A stretch of DNA of 64,000 bases from Spiractinospora alimapuensis (GTDB lineage Bacteria; Actinomycetota; Actinomycetes; Streptosporangiales; Streptosporangiaceae). A program made the translations under genes and the position numbers. Under the pieces are notes generated by a model. That model was not told where the DNA came from. It did no database searches and saw only the letters and a list, made by a program, of their open reading frames with translations. Where the stretch lies: the NCBI RefSeq assembly GCF_018437505.1, contig NZ_CP072467.1, positions 4,984,010 to 5,048,009 on the forward strand, in the 5' to 3' direction. Positions within the stretch are counted from its first letter, which is position 1. Every line of letters starts with the position of its first letter. Below are positions 1 through 7,108 of this stretch, in pieces.

Positions 1-55
1 GGTAGCCGATCCACAGCACCGCGATGGCTATGAACCAGATGACGACAAGATCCAT
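1..55 (-). CDS. cydB: Cytochrome bd oxidase subunit II (CydB), N-terminal fragment cut by the window edge
   Basis: Only the first 18 codons are inside the window. They read MDLVVIWFIAIAVLWIGY, a hydrophobic first membrane helix typical of CydB. The ATG lies 14 bases after the cydA stop, so the two are co-transcribed on the minus strand as cydA-cydB. CydB is the second membrane subunit of the bd-type quinol oxidase, a high-affinity terminal oxidase of the plasma membrane. The assignment rests on this short sequence plus position behind cydA; the rest of the gene cannot be seen. Confidence 0.85.
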   Translation of the reverse strand, partial: MDLVVIWFIAIAVLWIGY

Positions 56-69
56 GGCTCTCGCCCTTC

Positions 70-1518
70 TCAGTAAGTGAACGACGGGACGGAGGACTGG
101 CTCTCTTCCTCGTCACCCTCGGTGTCGGGAACCAGGTAGGTCGGGCCCTTCTTGATGTAGCGCCACAGCAGGCCGACCTCGATGACGGCGAGGATCCCGT
201 AGATCGCCGTGAACAGGCTCAGGGACATCGCCACGGTGCCCAGACTCACCCCTGGTGAGACGCTGTCCGCGGTGAGCAGGTAGCCGTGGACGGTCCAGGG
301 TTGTCGGCCCATCTCGGTGAGGATCCAGCCGAGGATGGTGCCGGCCAGCGCCGCCGGGAGCGCGAGCATGCCCACCCAGTAGAAGAGACGCCACCGCGGT
401 GTTCGGCGCCGCCGCGTCATGAACAGCCCGACCAGTGAGAACGCGGCGGCGAAGAGCCCGAAGCCCATCATCAGGCGGAAGGACCAGTAGGCGACGAAGA
501 CGTTGGGGACGTAGTCGCCGGGTCCGTAGACCTCCTCGTAGTGCTCCTGGAGGTCGTTGATGCCGTGGACCTCGCCCTCGAACCGCCCGGTCGCCAGGAA
601 GCTGAGGACCTGCGGGATCCCCCAGTCGATGGTGTTCAGGCCCGCCTCGGTGTCGCCAACCGCGAAGGCGGAGAACGGGGCACCCTCCTCGGTGTCCCAC
701 AACGCCTCGGCCGCGGCCAGCTTCATGGGTTCGTAGGCGGCGGCGAGCTTCGCCTGGTGGTCCCCGCTGTACACCGTCATCACTCCGGCGATCAGCGTGA
801 CCACCATGCCCAGGCGCATCGACTTCCGGAAGAGTTCGAACTCGCTGCCCGCGGGGGCGACTCCCGGGGTGCCGGTGTCGCCGTGGAGCTTGGACCGCCA
901 CAGCTTGTACGCGCTGACGGCGATCACGAACGCCCCGGCGACCACGAAGGACGCGGCCACGGTGTGCAGGTAGGTGGACCAGGCCTGCGGGTTGGTCAGC
1001 ACCGCGCCGATACTAGTGAGCTCGGCACGCCCGCTGTCGGGGTTGACCTCGAACCCGACCGGGTGCCGCATCCACGCGTTGGCGGCGAGAATGAAGTAGG
1101 CCGAGAGGTTCGTCCCGATGGCGACGGCCCAGATGCAGGCCAGGTGGGCGGCGCGGGGTAGTCGGTTCCAGCCGAAGATCCACAGACCGATGAAGGTGGA
1201 CTCGAGGAAGAAGGCGAGCAGGGCCTCCATCGCCAGCGGGGCGCCGAAGACGTCTCCCACGAAGCGCGAGTACTCGCTCCAGTTCATCCCGAACTGGAAC
1301 TCCTGCACGATCCCTGTGACCACTCCCATGGCGAAGTTGATCAGGAAGAGCTTCCCGAAGAACTGGGTGGCCTGGAGATACTCGTGCTTCCCGGTCCGGT
1401 GCCACGCCGTCTGCAGGATCGCGACGATCAACGAGAGTCCGATCGTCAGTGGAACGAAGAGGAAGTGATAGACGGTGGTGATCCCGAACTGCCACCGTGC
1501 CAGGTCCAATGCCTCCAT
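70..1518 (-). CDS. cydA: Cytochrome bd ubiquinol/menaquinol oxidase subunit I (CydA)
   Basis: Haem-bearing subunit of the cytochrome bd terminal oxidase, which passes electrons from quinol to O2 at the plasma membrane. The protein (about 482 aa) opens with MEALDLARWQFGITTVYHFL, the usual CydA start with the early His ligand of haem b595. It has many membrane helices and carries the diagnostic GRQPWTVHG motif late in the chain. The open frame extends 22 codons further upstream, but the ATG at 1518 follows GGGAGA and gives the standard N-terminus. ATGs at 1533 and 1536 are alternatives. It heads the cydAB operon. Overlapping palindromes lie just upstream (1558-1578), so the promoter is probably repressor-controlled. 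Confidence 0.95.
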   Translation of the reverse strand: MEALDLARWQFGITTVYHFLFVPLTIGLSLIVAILQTAWHRTGKHEYLQATQFFGKLFLINFAMGVVTGIVQEFQFGMNWSEYSRFVGDVFGAPLAMEALLAFFLESTFIGLWIFGWNRLPRAAHLACIWAVAIGTNLSAYFILAANAWMRHPVGFEVNPDSGRAELTSIGAVLTNPQAWSTYLHTVAASFVVAGAFVIAVSAYKLWRSKLHGDTGTPGVAPAGSEFELFRKSMRLGMVVTLIAGVMTVYSGDHQAKLAAAYEPMKLAAAEALWDTEEGAPFSAFAVGDTEAGLNTIDWGIPQVLSFLATGRFEGEVHGINDLQEHYEEVYGPGDYVPNVFVAYWSFRLMMGFGLFAAAFSLVGLFMTRRRRTPRWRLFYWVGMLALPAALAGTILGWILTEMGRQPWTVHGYLLTADSVSPGVSLGTVAMSLSLFTAIYGILAVIEVGLLWRYIKKGPTYLVPDTEGDEEESQSSVPSFTY

Positions 1519-1557
1519 GGTCTCCCGCCACATCATCGGAGCGCTTATACGACAAAG

Positions 1558-1578
1558 CGTAGTACTACGAGTCGTAGT
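1558..1578. promoter_or_regulatory. Overlapping palindromes, candidate operator of cydA
   Basis: Two perfect palindromes overlap here: CGTAGTACTACG (1558-1569) and ACTACGA-G-TCGTAGT (1564-1578). Together they give three alternating copies of the hexamer CGTAGT/ACTACG. A -10-like TATAAG lies about 10 bases closer to cydA on the minus strand. The pattern resembles operators of the BlaI/MecI/CopY winged-helix family (TACTAC...GTAGTA type) more than the Rex site usual for Streptomyces cydA. The regulator is inferred, not shown. Confidence 0.5.
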
Positions 1579-1911
1579 TTCCAACGCGGGGGGTGACCTT
1601 GAGTATGCGACGAGCGATGTGGCGTCGACGGACTACACGCCGGAGGTACCGGGCGGAGGGGGCATCCGACGCGGGCTTCGGTGGTCAGCCATGCCGCTGG
1701 CTGAGACAACCCGGCTTCCGGGGGGCGAGGCGGGGCGACCACGGTCGGTGGGGGGAGGCGCGGTGGCGGGGAACCGCCCCCTGCGGTCCCTCCGTGGACG
1801 TCTCGCCCGCGGAGGGACCGCCTTCGGTGCGTGGGGCACCGGCATCGGTCCGAGTTCGGTCGGAGTGGTTGGGGGACGGGCCCGCGTCGTGAGGAAGGGA
1901 CGCGCCGGGCC
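1579..1911. other. Intergenic stretch upstream of cydA, no gene seen
   Basis: No reading frame here looks protein-like. The main structure is an inverted repeat with 12-bp arms, GCGGTCCCTCCG (1783-1794) and CGGAGGGACCGC (1810-1821), separated by 15 bases. It may be a second terminator for the minus-strand DUF305 gene, or an RNA structure upstream of cydA. Confidence 0.5.
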
Positions 1912-1933
1912 CCTGGGGACCAGCGTCCCCGGG
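1912..1933 (-). terminator. Hairpin after the DUF305 gene
   Basis: CCTGGGGAC (1912-1920) pairs with GTCCCCGGG (1925-1933), with one G-T wobble and a 4-base loop. It begins 9 bases after the DUF305 stop on the minus strand. There is no T-tract, which is common for actinobacterial terminators. Confidence 0.5.
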
Positions 1934-1941
1934 CGAAGCGC

Positions 1942-2652
1942 TCAGCGGCGCTCGTCGAGCATGCTCTCCATCATGTCGATCTCGCTCTGCTGGGACACCA
2001 CCATGCCCTCGGCGAGCTGAACGACGTAGGGCTCCGACGCCAACGCCACCGCCGCCTCGGCCATCTCCACACCACCCTCATGGTGCGGAATCATCAGCTC
2101 CAGGAACAGGATCTCCGCCTCGACCCCCGACGCGTCCGCCAGGTCGTCCAACTGTTCCTCGGTGGCGTAGCCGGGCATGGTCTCCGGCACACTGCCCTCC
2201 GGGCCCAGGCCGTGGTCATGTGCGGCCATCCACGTCATCTGCGGCTCGCCGCCACGCACCGGCAGATCCCACTGGGTCAGCCAGCCGCGCATCATGCCGA
2301 TCTGCGCCTGCTGGGTCCGCGCCATGTCATACGCCACGGTGCGCAATCCCGGATCCTCGATCTTCGGCAGGACCTCCATCGCCATGTCCACCGCCTGGTC
2401 GTGGTGCACGCTCATGTCGCGCGCGAAACCGGCGTCGGCGGAGTTGTCGAGCGGGTTCTTCGGGCTCCCCACCAGGTAGCCGAGCAGGGCAGCGGCCACC
2501 ACGAGGACCACGACAACGACGAGGGGCACGGTCCGCGGCTTGGAGCGCTCGGTCCGCTCGGATTTCTCCGGTTCCTCATCCTCGTGACTATCGTGTTCCT
2601 CTGAGGCATCAGCCGTGACGTCGGCTTCGCCTTCGTAACTATCCGGAGGCAT
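1942..2652 (-). CDS. DUF305 family protein, membrane-anchored
   Basis: About 236 aa. An acidic, cytoplasmic-looking N-terminus is followed by one membrane helix (around residues 45-65, rich in Val/Ala/Leu) and an external DUF305 domain. The family hallmarks are present: HHDQAVDMAMEV, then PHHEGGVEMAEAA nearer the C-terminus. These His-His pairs are thought to bind metal; DUF305 proteins often travel with copper genes, though none are seen here. The frame is open far upstream, but ATG 2652 starts a sensible protein and leaves an 81-bp divergent promoter region shared with the DUF3105 gene. No clear ribosome site is visible. Function is unproven. Confidence 0.85.
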   Translation of the reverse strand: MPPDSYEGEADVTADASEEHDSHEDEEPEKSERTERSKPRTVPLVVVVVLVVAAALLGYLVGSPKNPLDNSADAGFARDMSVHHDQAVDMAMEVLPKIEDPGLRTVAYDMARTQQAQIGMMRGWLTQWDLPVRGGEPQMTWMAAHDHGLGPEGSVPETMPGYATEEQLDDLADASGVEAEILFLELMIPHHEGGVEMAEAAVALASEPYVVQLAEGMVVSQQSEIDMMESMLDERR

Positions 2653-2733
2653 GGTGTCCGATTCACTCGAGTTCGTGCGTAAGCTGCCTGTCGAGCTACG
2701 AGCATATGCACCGTCGGTTGGATTGGAGACGAC

Positions 2734-3504
2734 GTGCCACAGAGCGCGGCCGAGCGCCGGCGCCAGAAGTCCCGCGAGTTGAAGGCGCAACGTATCAAGG
2801 CCGCCAAACGGCGGAAGGTCCTGAAGACGGGCGCTGTCGCGGCCCTGTGTGTAGCCCTGGTCGGTGCACTCGGCTTCGCCGGATACAAGGTGTGGGATCA
2901 GGAGTACCGGGCGATCCCCGGGCTGGACGAGTACCCGGACCAGTCCAACGACCACGTCGCGGAACCCCCGGTGTACGAACAATCCCCACCTGTGGGTGGG
3001 CCGCACTTCGAGTACTGGCAGAACTGCGGCGTCTACACCGAACCGGTGGCCGACTTCCTCGCCGTGCACTCCCTCGAACACGGAACGGTGTGGATCACCT
3101 ACGATCCCGACCTGCCCGACGAGGACGTCGAGGCGTTGGAGAGTCTGCACACACCCGGTAGTTACGTACTGGTCAGCCCGTACCTCGGTGACATGCCCGG
3201 CCCGATCGTCGCCAGCGCCTGGGAGTACCAGCTCGTCGTCGACTCACCGGCCGACGAGGACCTGACCCGTTTCCTGCGCCGCTACGAGCAGTCCGACCAC
3301 GTTCCCGAGCCGGGTGCCGCCTGCTCCGGCGCGGTGGGGGAGACCGCCGCGGAACTGGAGGCCCAGGGCTTCACGACCGGAACGCCCGGGATCGAACCAG
3401 CCGAGGACGCGGCTGAGGACGAGTCCACCGAGGAGGACGAGACCGACGAGGACGGCGACGACCCCGCCGACGAGGACGACGCGGACGCCGACGACGAGTC
3501 CTGA
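2734..3504 (+). CDS. DUF3105 family protein with single membrane anchor
   Basis: 256 aa, GTG start preceded by GGAGAC. A very basic N-terminus (RRRQKSRELKAQRIKAAKRR) precedes one membrane helix at about residues 31-50. The DUF3105 domain follows, with its conserved PPVGGPHFEYWQNCGVY and VHSLEHGTVWITY stretches. The C-terminal 40 residues are almost all Asp/Glu/Ala. DUF3105 and DUF305 genes are commonly neighbours in actinobacteria, and here they are divergent, so a shared envelope role (possibly metal related) is likely but unproven. Confidence 0.85.
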   Translation: MPQSAAERRRQKSRELKAQRIKAAKRRKVLKTGAVAALCVALVGALGFAGYKVWDQEYRAIPGLDEYPDQSNDHVAEPPVYEQSPPVGGPHFEYWQNCGVYTEPVADFLAVHSLEHGTVWITYDPDLPDEDVEALESLHTPGSYVLVSPYLGDMPGPIVASAWEYQLVVDSPADEDLTRFLRRYEQSDHVPEPGAACSGAVGETAAELEAQGFTTGTPGIEPAEDAAEDESTEEDETDEDGDDPADEDDADADDES

Positions 3505-3514
3505 GTCATTCCGT

Positions 3515-3547
3515 GGCCGCGGCCCCGACCTGGTCGGAGCCGCGGCC
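3515..3547. terminator. Bidirectional terminator between convergent genes
   Basis: GGCCGCGGC (3515-3523) pairs with GCCGCGGCC (3539-3547). Inside, CCGACC pairs with GGTCGG around a single T, with one C-A mismatch between the two helices. It lies between the stops of the DUF3105 gene and the convergent DUF3515 gene, so it can serve both. Confidence 0.8.
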
Positions 3548-3550
3548 TTC

Positions 3551-4015
3551 TCACAACTCTCCGTCCGGCAGTGCGGGGATCGTGCTCGCGATCAGGCTGC
3601 TGATCGGCAGTAGCGCGCCCGCGGGGGGACCGTAGGACGGCGGGACGGAGACCTCGACGTAGGCCGTGTGCCCAACCGCCGTGTACATGCTGGGGTGGTC
3701 GACCGGCTGCGGCAGCCACGCGACGTCGGTGATCGCGATGAGCTCGGAGTCGGCCCGAAGGGTTTCCGGCCTCGGCACGCCACACCGCACCGAGATGACC
3801 GGGTCGCCCCACGCCGCCGTGTAGTCCGACGTGGGCTCCGCCTCGACACGTGACTCGTCGAGCAGCACGTCGGGAAGGTCATCGACAAGCTCCGCGCAGA
3901 CCTCAGCGGCCTCGCCCTCGGGGTCCGGCGGCGTCACGTCGGCCGTGCTCCCACCACAGCCCGCGACGCCCAGCGCCACCACGCCGACGGTCGCCGTCAC
4001 CCAGCGCACAATCAC
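3551..4015 (-). CDS. DUF3515 family lipoprotein
   Basis: 154 aa. The N-terminus MIVRWVTATVGVVALGVAGC is a lipoprotein signal with lipobox GVAGC, so the mature protein should be tethered to the outer face of the membrane. The rest matches the DUF3515 pattern: an early Cys (EVCAEL), a central GDPVISVRCGVPRP and a terminal P-x-G-x-L-like tail. DUF3515 genes sit next to an Lrp-like gene and thiL across many actinobacteria, as here. The biochemical role is unknown. Confidence 0.8.
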   Translation of the reverse strand: MIVRWVTATVGVVALGVAGCGGSTADVTPPDPEGEAAEVCAELVDDLPDVLLDESRVEAEPTSDYTAAWGDPVISVRCGVPRPETLRADSELIAITDVAWLPQPVDHPSMYTAVGHTAYVEVSVPPSYGPPAGALLPISSLIASTIPALPDGEL

Positions 4016-4023
4016 ACTCCAGG

Positions 4024-4254
4024 TCAGAGATTCACGATCGGACAGGTCAGCGTGCGAGCGATCCCGTCCAGCTTCTGGATCCGCGCGACCACCAACCGGC
4101 CCAGGTCATCGACATTGTCGGCGCTGGCCCGCGCGATCACATCGTAGGGGCCGGTCACGTCCTCCGCCTGGGTGACCCCGTCGATCGTGGAGATCGCGCG
4201 CGCTACCTCGCTCGCCATCCCCACCTCTGTCTGCACCAAAATGTACGCCTGCAT
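4024..4254 (-). CDS. Stand-alone Lrp/AsnC ligand-binding (RAM) domain protein
   Basis: 76 aa, consisting only of the alpha/beta effector-binding domain of Lrp/AsnC regulators (MQAYILVQTEVGMASEVAR..., then GPYDVIARASADNVDDLG). There is no helix-turn-helix, so it cannot bind DNA alone. Known members of this type form oligomers that bind amino acids or partner with full-length Lrp proteins. It overlaps nothing and ends 8 bases before the DUF3515 start on the same strand, so the two are likely one transcript. Divergent from thiL. Confidence 0.85.
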   Translation of the reverse strand: MQAYILVQTEVGMASEVARAISTIDGVTQAEDVTGPYDVIARASADNVDDLGRLVVARIQKLDGIARTLTCPIVNL

Positions 4255-4281
4255 CCTTGCCTCCCGCGTGCACCATCCGAG

Positions 4282-4295
4282 TAGGTCTAGACCTA
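4282..4295. promoter_or_regulatory. 14-bp perfect palindrome in the Lrp-like/thiL divergent promoter
   Basis: TAGGTCTAGACCTA is a perfect palindrome, 27 bases upstream of the Lrp-like start and overlapping the expected -35 zone of thiL. It is a plausible operator. The protein that would bind it is unknown. Confidence 0.4.
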
Positions 4296-4308
4296 TGAGA
4301 GGTCACCG

Positions 4309-4314
4309 TATCCT
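4309..4314 (+). promoter_or_regulatory. -10 element of thiL, leaderless
   Basis: TATCCT ends 7 bases before the GTG at 4322, so transcription should begin at or next to the start codon. A TAGACC at the -35 position is 15-17 bases upstream. Confidence 0.45.
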
Positions 4315-4321
4315 GAGCGCC

Positions 4322-5302
4322 GTGGACACTACCATCGGAGACCTCGGTGAATTCGGCGCGATCGCGCGCGTGACTCCGGGGTTCCCGCAGACCGACGACG
4401 TAATCCTCGGCATCGGTGACGACGCGGCTGTGGTGCGCGCGCCGGACCGTCGGGTGGTGGCGACGACCGACCTGTTGGTCGAGGGACGGCACTTCCGGCG
4501 GGACTGGTCCAGCGCCCGCGACATTGGCCACAAGGCCGCGGCGCAGAACATCGCCGACGTGGTGGCCATGGGGGCGCGCCCCACCGCGCTCCTGATCGGG
4601 CTGGCCGCCCCGCCGGACCTTCCCGCTTCGTGGCTGGACGACTTCGCGTTGGGCGTCCGCGCCGAGTGCGCGCGGGTTGGCGGCACCGTCGTGGGCGGCG
4701 ACACCACGCGCTCCGCCGACGGGGCGATCACCCTCTCGGTCACCGCGCTGGGTGACCTCGGTGGCCGCGACCCCATCGTCCGTTCCGGCGCGCGGGTGGG
4801 GGACCGGGTCGCAGTCGCCGGACGGTTGGGCTGGTCAGCCGCAGGGCTCGCCCTCCTCACACACGGCATCGACGAAGGCCCGTGCGTTGGCGCACACCGC
4901 CGACCCGAGCCTCTCTACGCGGCGGGCATGTCGGCTGGGGCGACCGGCGCCACCGCCATGGCGGACGTCAGCGACGGACTGGTCGCCGACCTCGGCCACA
5001 TCGCCGCCGCGAGTGGGGTCGGGGTCGAGCTCGACGCGTCCCTACTGGGCGAGCCCGCTGAGCTGCGGGAAGCCCGCGAGTGGCTCGCGACACGCGATAT
5101 CACCGGTGACCTGCGGGAATGGCAATTGGCAGGCGGGGAGGACCACTCCTTTGCCGCCACCTTCCCCCCGGATGGAGATCCGCCACCGCCTTGGCGCGTC
5201 ATCGGCGTCGTGACCGAAGGGGAGGGCGTCCGTGTCGACGGGCGGAACGTGGCGCGCGGAGGGTGGGATCACTTCGGACCGGCCAGTGAGCGCAGTGATT
5301 GA
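4322..5302 (+). CDS. thiL: Thiamine-monophosphate kinase
   Basis: Phosphorylates thiamine monophosphate to thiamine pyrophosphate with ATP, the last step of cofactor synthesis, in the cytoplasm. About 326 aa, normal for ThiL. The start TIGDLGEFGAIARV is the typical ThiL N-terminus. GIGDDAAVV carries the metal-binding Asp residues, and DVSDGLVADLGHIA and AGGEDHSFAATFP are further family motifs (AIR synthase-like fold). The GTG at 4322 is preferred by homology and by a -10 box ideally placed for a leaderless message; ATG 4295 is an in-frame alternative. Context with DUF3515 and Lrp-like genes matches other actinobacteria. Confidence 0.95.
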   Translation: MDTTIGDLGEFGAIARVTPGFPQTDDVILGIGDDAAVVRAPDRRVVATTDLLVEGRHFRRDWSSARDIGHKAAAQNIADVVAMGARPTALLIGLAAPPDLPASWLDDFALGVRAECARVGGTVVGGDTTRSADGAITLSVTALGDLGGRDPIVRSGARVGDRVAVAGRLGWSAAGLALLTHGIDEGPCVGAHRRPEPLYAAGMSAGATGATAMADVSDGLVADLGHIAAASGVGVELDASLLGEPAELREAREWLATRDITGDLREWQLAGGEDHSFAATFPPDGDPPPPWRVIGVVTEGEGVRVDGRNVARGGWDHFGPASERSD

Positions 5303-5406
5303 TCCCTGTTCGCCCGAGTTTGTCTCGTCTTTGGTGGACATGAGCAGGCCGCGACACGTTAGGCTTCCCCAGGGGAGAGCTTGGCACGCGACGCGCGGAG
5401 GATGGC

Positions 5407-6090
5407 TTGGGCCGGCACAGCTCGGGGGAGGGGAAGCGCGGTTCGACCAACCCGCGTCGTCCTCCTGGCTCCGCCAGCCACCGAGCGGGCCCGACCGGTA
5501 CGGGTCCTGTCGCTTCGGTGACCCACATGCTGGGCAGCACGGTACCAAAGCGCGTCCGCCCACCACGGTTCCATCGCGCGCTCCTCGTCTCCGGCGTGAT
5601 GGTGGGTTTGGTCCTGTTCGGCTACAGCAGCACCCAGGTCTACCTGCACTTCTCTGACCCCCAGGAAGACGCCGGCACCGACGGCGAATCCCTGGAGCAG
5701 ATCCCCCCCGACGGCCCCGGCGGGTCCGCCGGCGGCAACAACACCCTCGACTCCCCGGAAACCGCCGCCTCCGAGGGCGGAGACACCCAGGCCGACGTCA
5801 GCTACGAGGCCACCCCCCGCGCGGACCAGGAGTTCAGCGGCGAGGTATCCATCCGCAACAACGGAGGAGCCCCCCTCGCCGACTGGGACCTGGAACTCAC
5901 CTTCGACGCCGCCGAAGTCGTGGTCGTCTGGGGCGCGGAATGGGAACCCACCGGAACCGGAGCCCGAATCTCCCCCATGGGCGAGGAGTCGGCCCTCCCA
6001 CCCGGGGAGTCCACCACCATCCACTTCGACGCCCTCGGCACCAACGAGACGCCGAGCTGCCACCTCAACGGAGAGACCTGCGGGATCTAG
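5407..6090 (+). CDS. Membrane-anchored protein with CBM2-like carbohydrate-binding domain
   Basis: 227 aa from a TTG start with a strong GGAGG five bases upstream. A basic 55-residue N-terminus is followed by one membrane helix (FHRALLVSGVMVGLVLFGYS), a Pro/Gly/Asp-rich linker and an external C-terminal domain of about 95 residues. That domain resembles the family 2 carbohydrate-binding beta-sandwich: F-x-G-x-V-x-I-x-N-x-G, W-D-L-E-L-T-F, a central W-x-A, L-P-P-G-E-S, and a closing C...LNGETC that can pair with an earlier Cys. No catalytic domain is attached. It may bind polysaccharide at the cell surface; the function is unproven. Confidence 0.65.
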   Translation: MGRHSSGEGKRGSTNPRRPPGSASHRAGPTGTGPVASVTHMLGSTVPKRVRPPRFHRALLVSGVMVGLVLFGYSSTQVYLHFSDPQEDAGTDGESLEQIPPDGPGGSAGGNNTLDSPETAASEGGDTQADVSYEATPRADQEFSGEVSIRNNGGAPLADWDLELTFDAAEVVVVWGAEWEPTGTGARISPMGEESALPPGESTTIHFDALGTNETPSCHLNGETCGI

Positions 6091-6169
6091 CGTCCGTGAC
6101 GTTCCCCACGCGGCGCTACGCGCAGGTCCCCCTGATCCCTCGGACGCACGGCTCACGCGACCCGCCTCC

Positions 6170-6231
6170 CGTTGATCTTGTAGTTGTCGCCACCCCAGGT
6201 GGCTGATGTGGCGACAACTACAAGATCAACG
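6170..6231. repeat. Long perfect inverted repeat
   Basis: Two 21-nt arms are exact reverse complements: 6170-6190, starting CGTTGATCTTGTAG, and 6211-6231, ending CTACAAGATCAACG. The 20-bp centre overlaps a second hairpin, GCCACC-CCA-GGTGGC (6189-6203). It lies about 80 bp after the CBM2-like gene. It could be a terminator, a small palindromic repeat element or a MITE remnant; no flanking target duplication is evident. Confidence 0.7.
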
Positions 6232-6317
6232 CACGTCCACCCGAGCGTGCGGGGACTGGACCGAGCCCATCCGGGTTGGACTGGTGGAGTGCCGGGGCAT
6301 CCCCGCGCGCGGAGCGT

Positions 6318-6571
6318 TTTGGCTTACAGGTTGGTGGTTCCGTTGTCTGTTCCCGGTGGGCGGGTATGGTCCCTCGGTCGGATCATCGATTCCCGCCGTG
6401 ATTCCTGTAGGAAGATAGAAGCGGTGGTACCCGCCACGGATCGCCGCCAAATCGGGGAGCGAGCATTGGTGACCGTTTTGTCGGAATTTCGAGAAGTGAA
6501 GAAATTCGCCGCTTGCCAGTGGTAAGTCCGCTGGTCGCGGACTGTCTGTTCCCCGCGCGCGGGGATGGTCC
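6318..6571 (+). repeat. Copy A of a 254-bp duplicated CRISPR leader-repeat segment
   Basis: Matches 35138-35391 base for base at a constant offset of 28,820, with three mismatches that I can find (6328, 6355, 6357). It contains the tail of an old spacer, a degenerate repeat (6345-6372, GTCTGTTCCCGG...GTATGGTCC), the leader, and the first intact repeat. Similarity stops at the end of that repeat. Confidence 0.9.
6402..6543 (+). promoter_or_regulatory. Leader of CRISPR array 1
   Basis: 142 bp running straight into the first repeat. The core TCGGAATTTCGAGAAGTGA, with TTGCCAGTGGTAAGTCC and GGTCGCGGA close to the repeat, recurs before every array in the window. It is more AT-rich than its surroundings, as expected of a type I-E leader that promotes transcription and spacer integration. 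Confidence 0.8.
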
Positions 6572-6876
6572 CCCAGACCCAAACCCGTGACCAGATGCTG
6601 AGTCGTCTGTTCCCCGCGCGCGGGGATGGTCCCGCGATCCCGTCCTGCCCGGGAAGTTCGAGGTCGTCTGTCTGTTCCGCGCGCGGGGATGGTCCCATCA
6701 GTTCCCCCTCCGGGCTGTACACCAGTTCGTCTGTTCCCCGCGCGCGGGGATGGTCCCCCGGCCACGGCACCACCGTCACCGCAATGACCGTCTGTTCCCC
6801 GCGCGCGGGGATGGTCCACCGCGCAGGATCTGCACCAGGATCGGGGCGACGTCTGTTCCCCGCGCGGGAATGGGGC
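6544..6876 (+). CRISPR. CRISPR array 1, type I-E-like, six repeats, five spacers
   Basis: 28-nt repeats (GTCTGTTCCCCGCGCGCGGG then GATGGTCC) begin at 6544, 6605, 6666, 6729, 6790 and 6851. All five spacers are 33 nt. The third repeat is irregular: the GTCT start is doubled and two C are lost, giving 30 nt. The last repeat (6851-6876) is truncated and degenerate, marking the trailer end, so transcription is left to right. The palindromic GC-rich repeat and 61-nt period are typical of type I-E. No cas gene is adjacent. Confidence 0.95.
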
Positions 6877-7027
6877 GGAGGGAAAGCGGACGAATGGCGG
6901 CCACATTGTTCGCGAGCGCTCGTGCTGGAGCGCGGAATCGCGGACAGAATGCGTCCGCGAATGTCCGGGGTCGTGGTTCGTGGACGGATGCGGGACCTGG
7001 CTGAGGGGAGTGGTCCTGACGCAAACG

Positions 7028-7071
7028 CCGAGGCCCGGTGTCGTCCCTTCTGGGACGACACCGGGCCTCGG
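7028..7071 (-). terminator. Strong hairpin after rpmB
   Basis: A perfect 20-bp stem, CCGAGGCCCGGTGTCGTCCC (7028-7047) with its complement at 7052-7071, closes on a TTCT loop. It sits 37 bases past the rpmB stop on the minus strand and also separates rpmB from the CRISPR array. Confidence 0.85.
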
Positions 7072-7108
7072 ACGGATGCTTTGTGCGGCGGAAGACCGCT
7101 GCGTCCTG

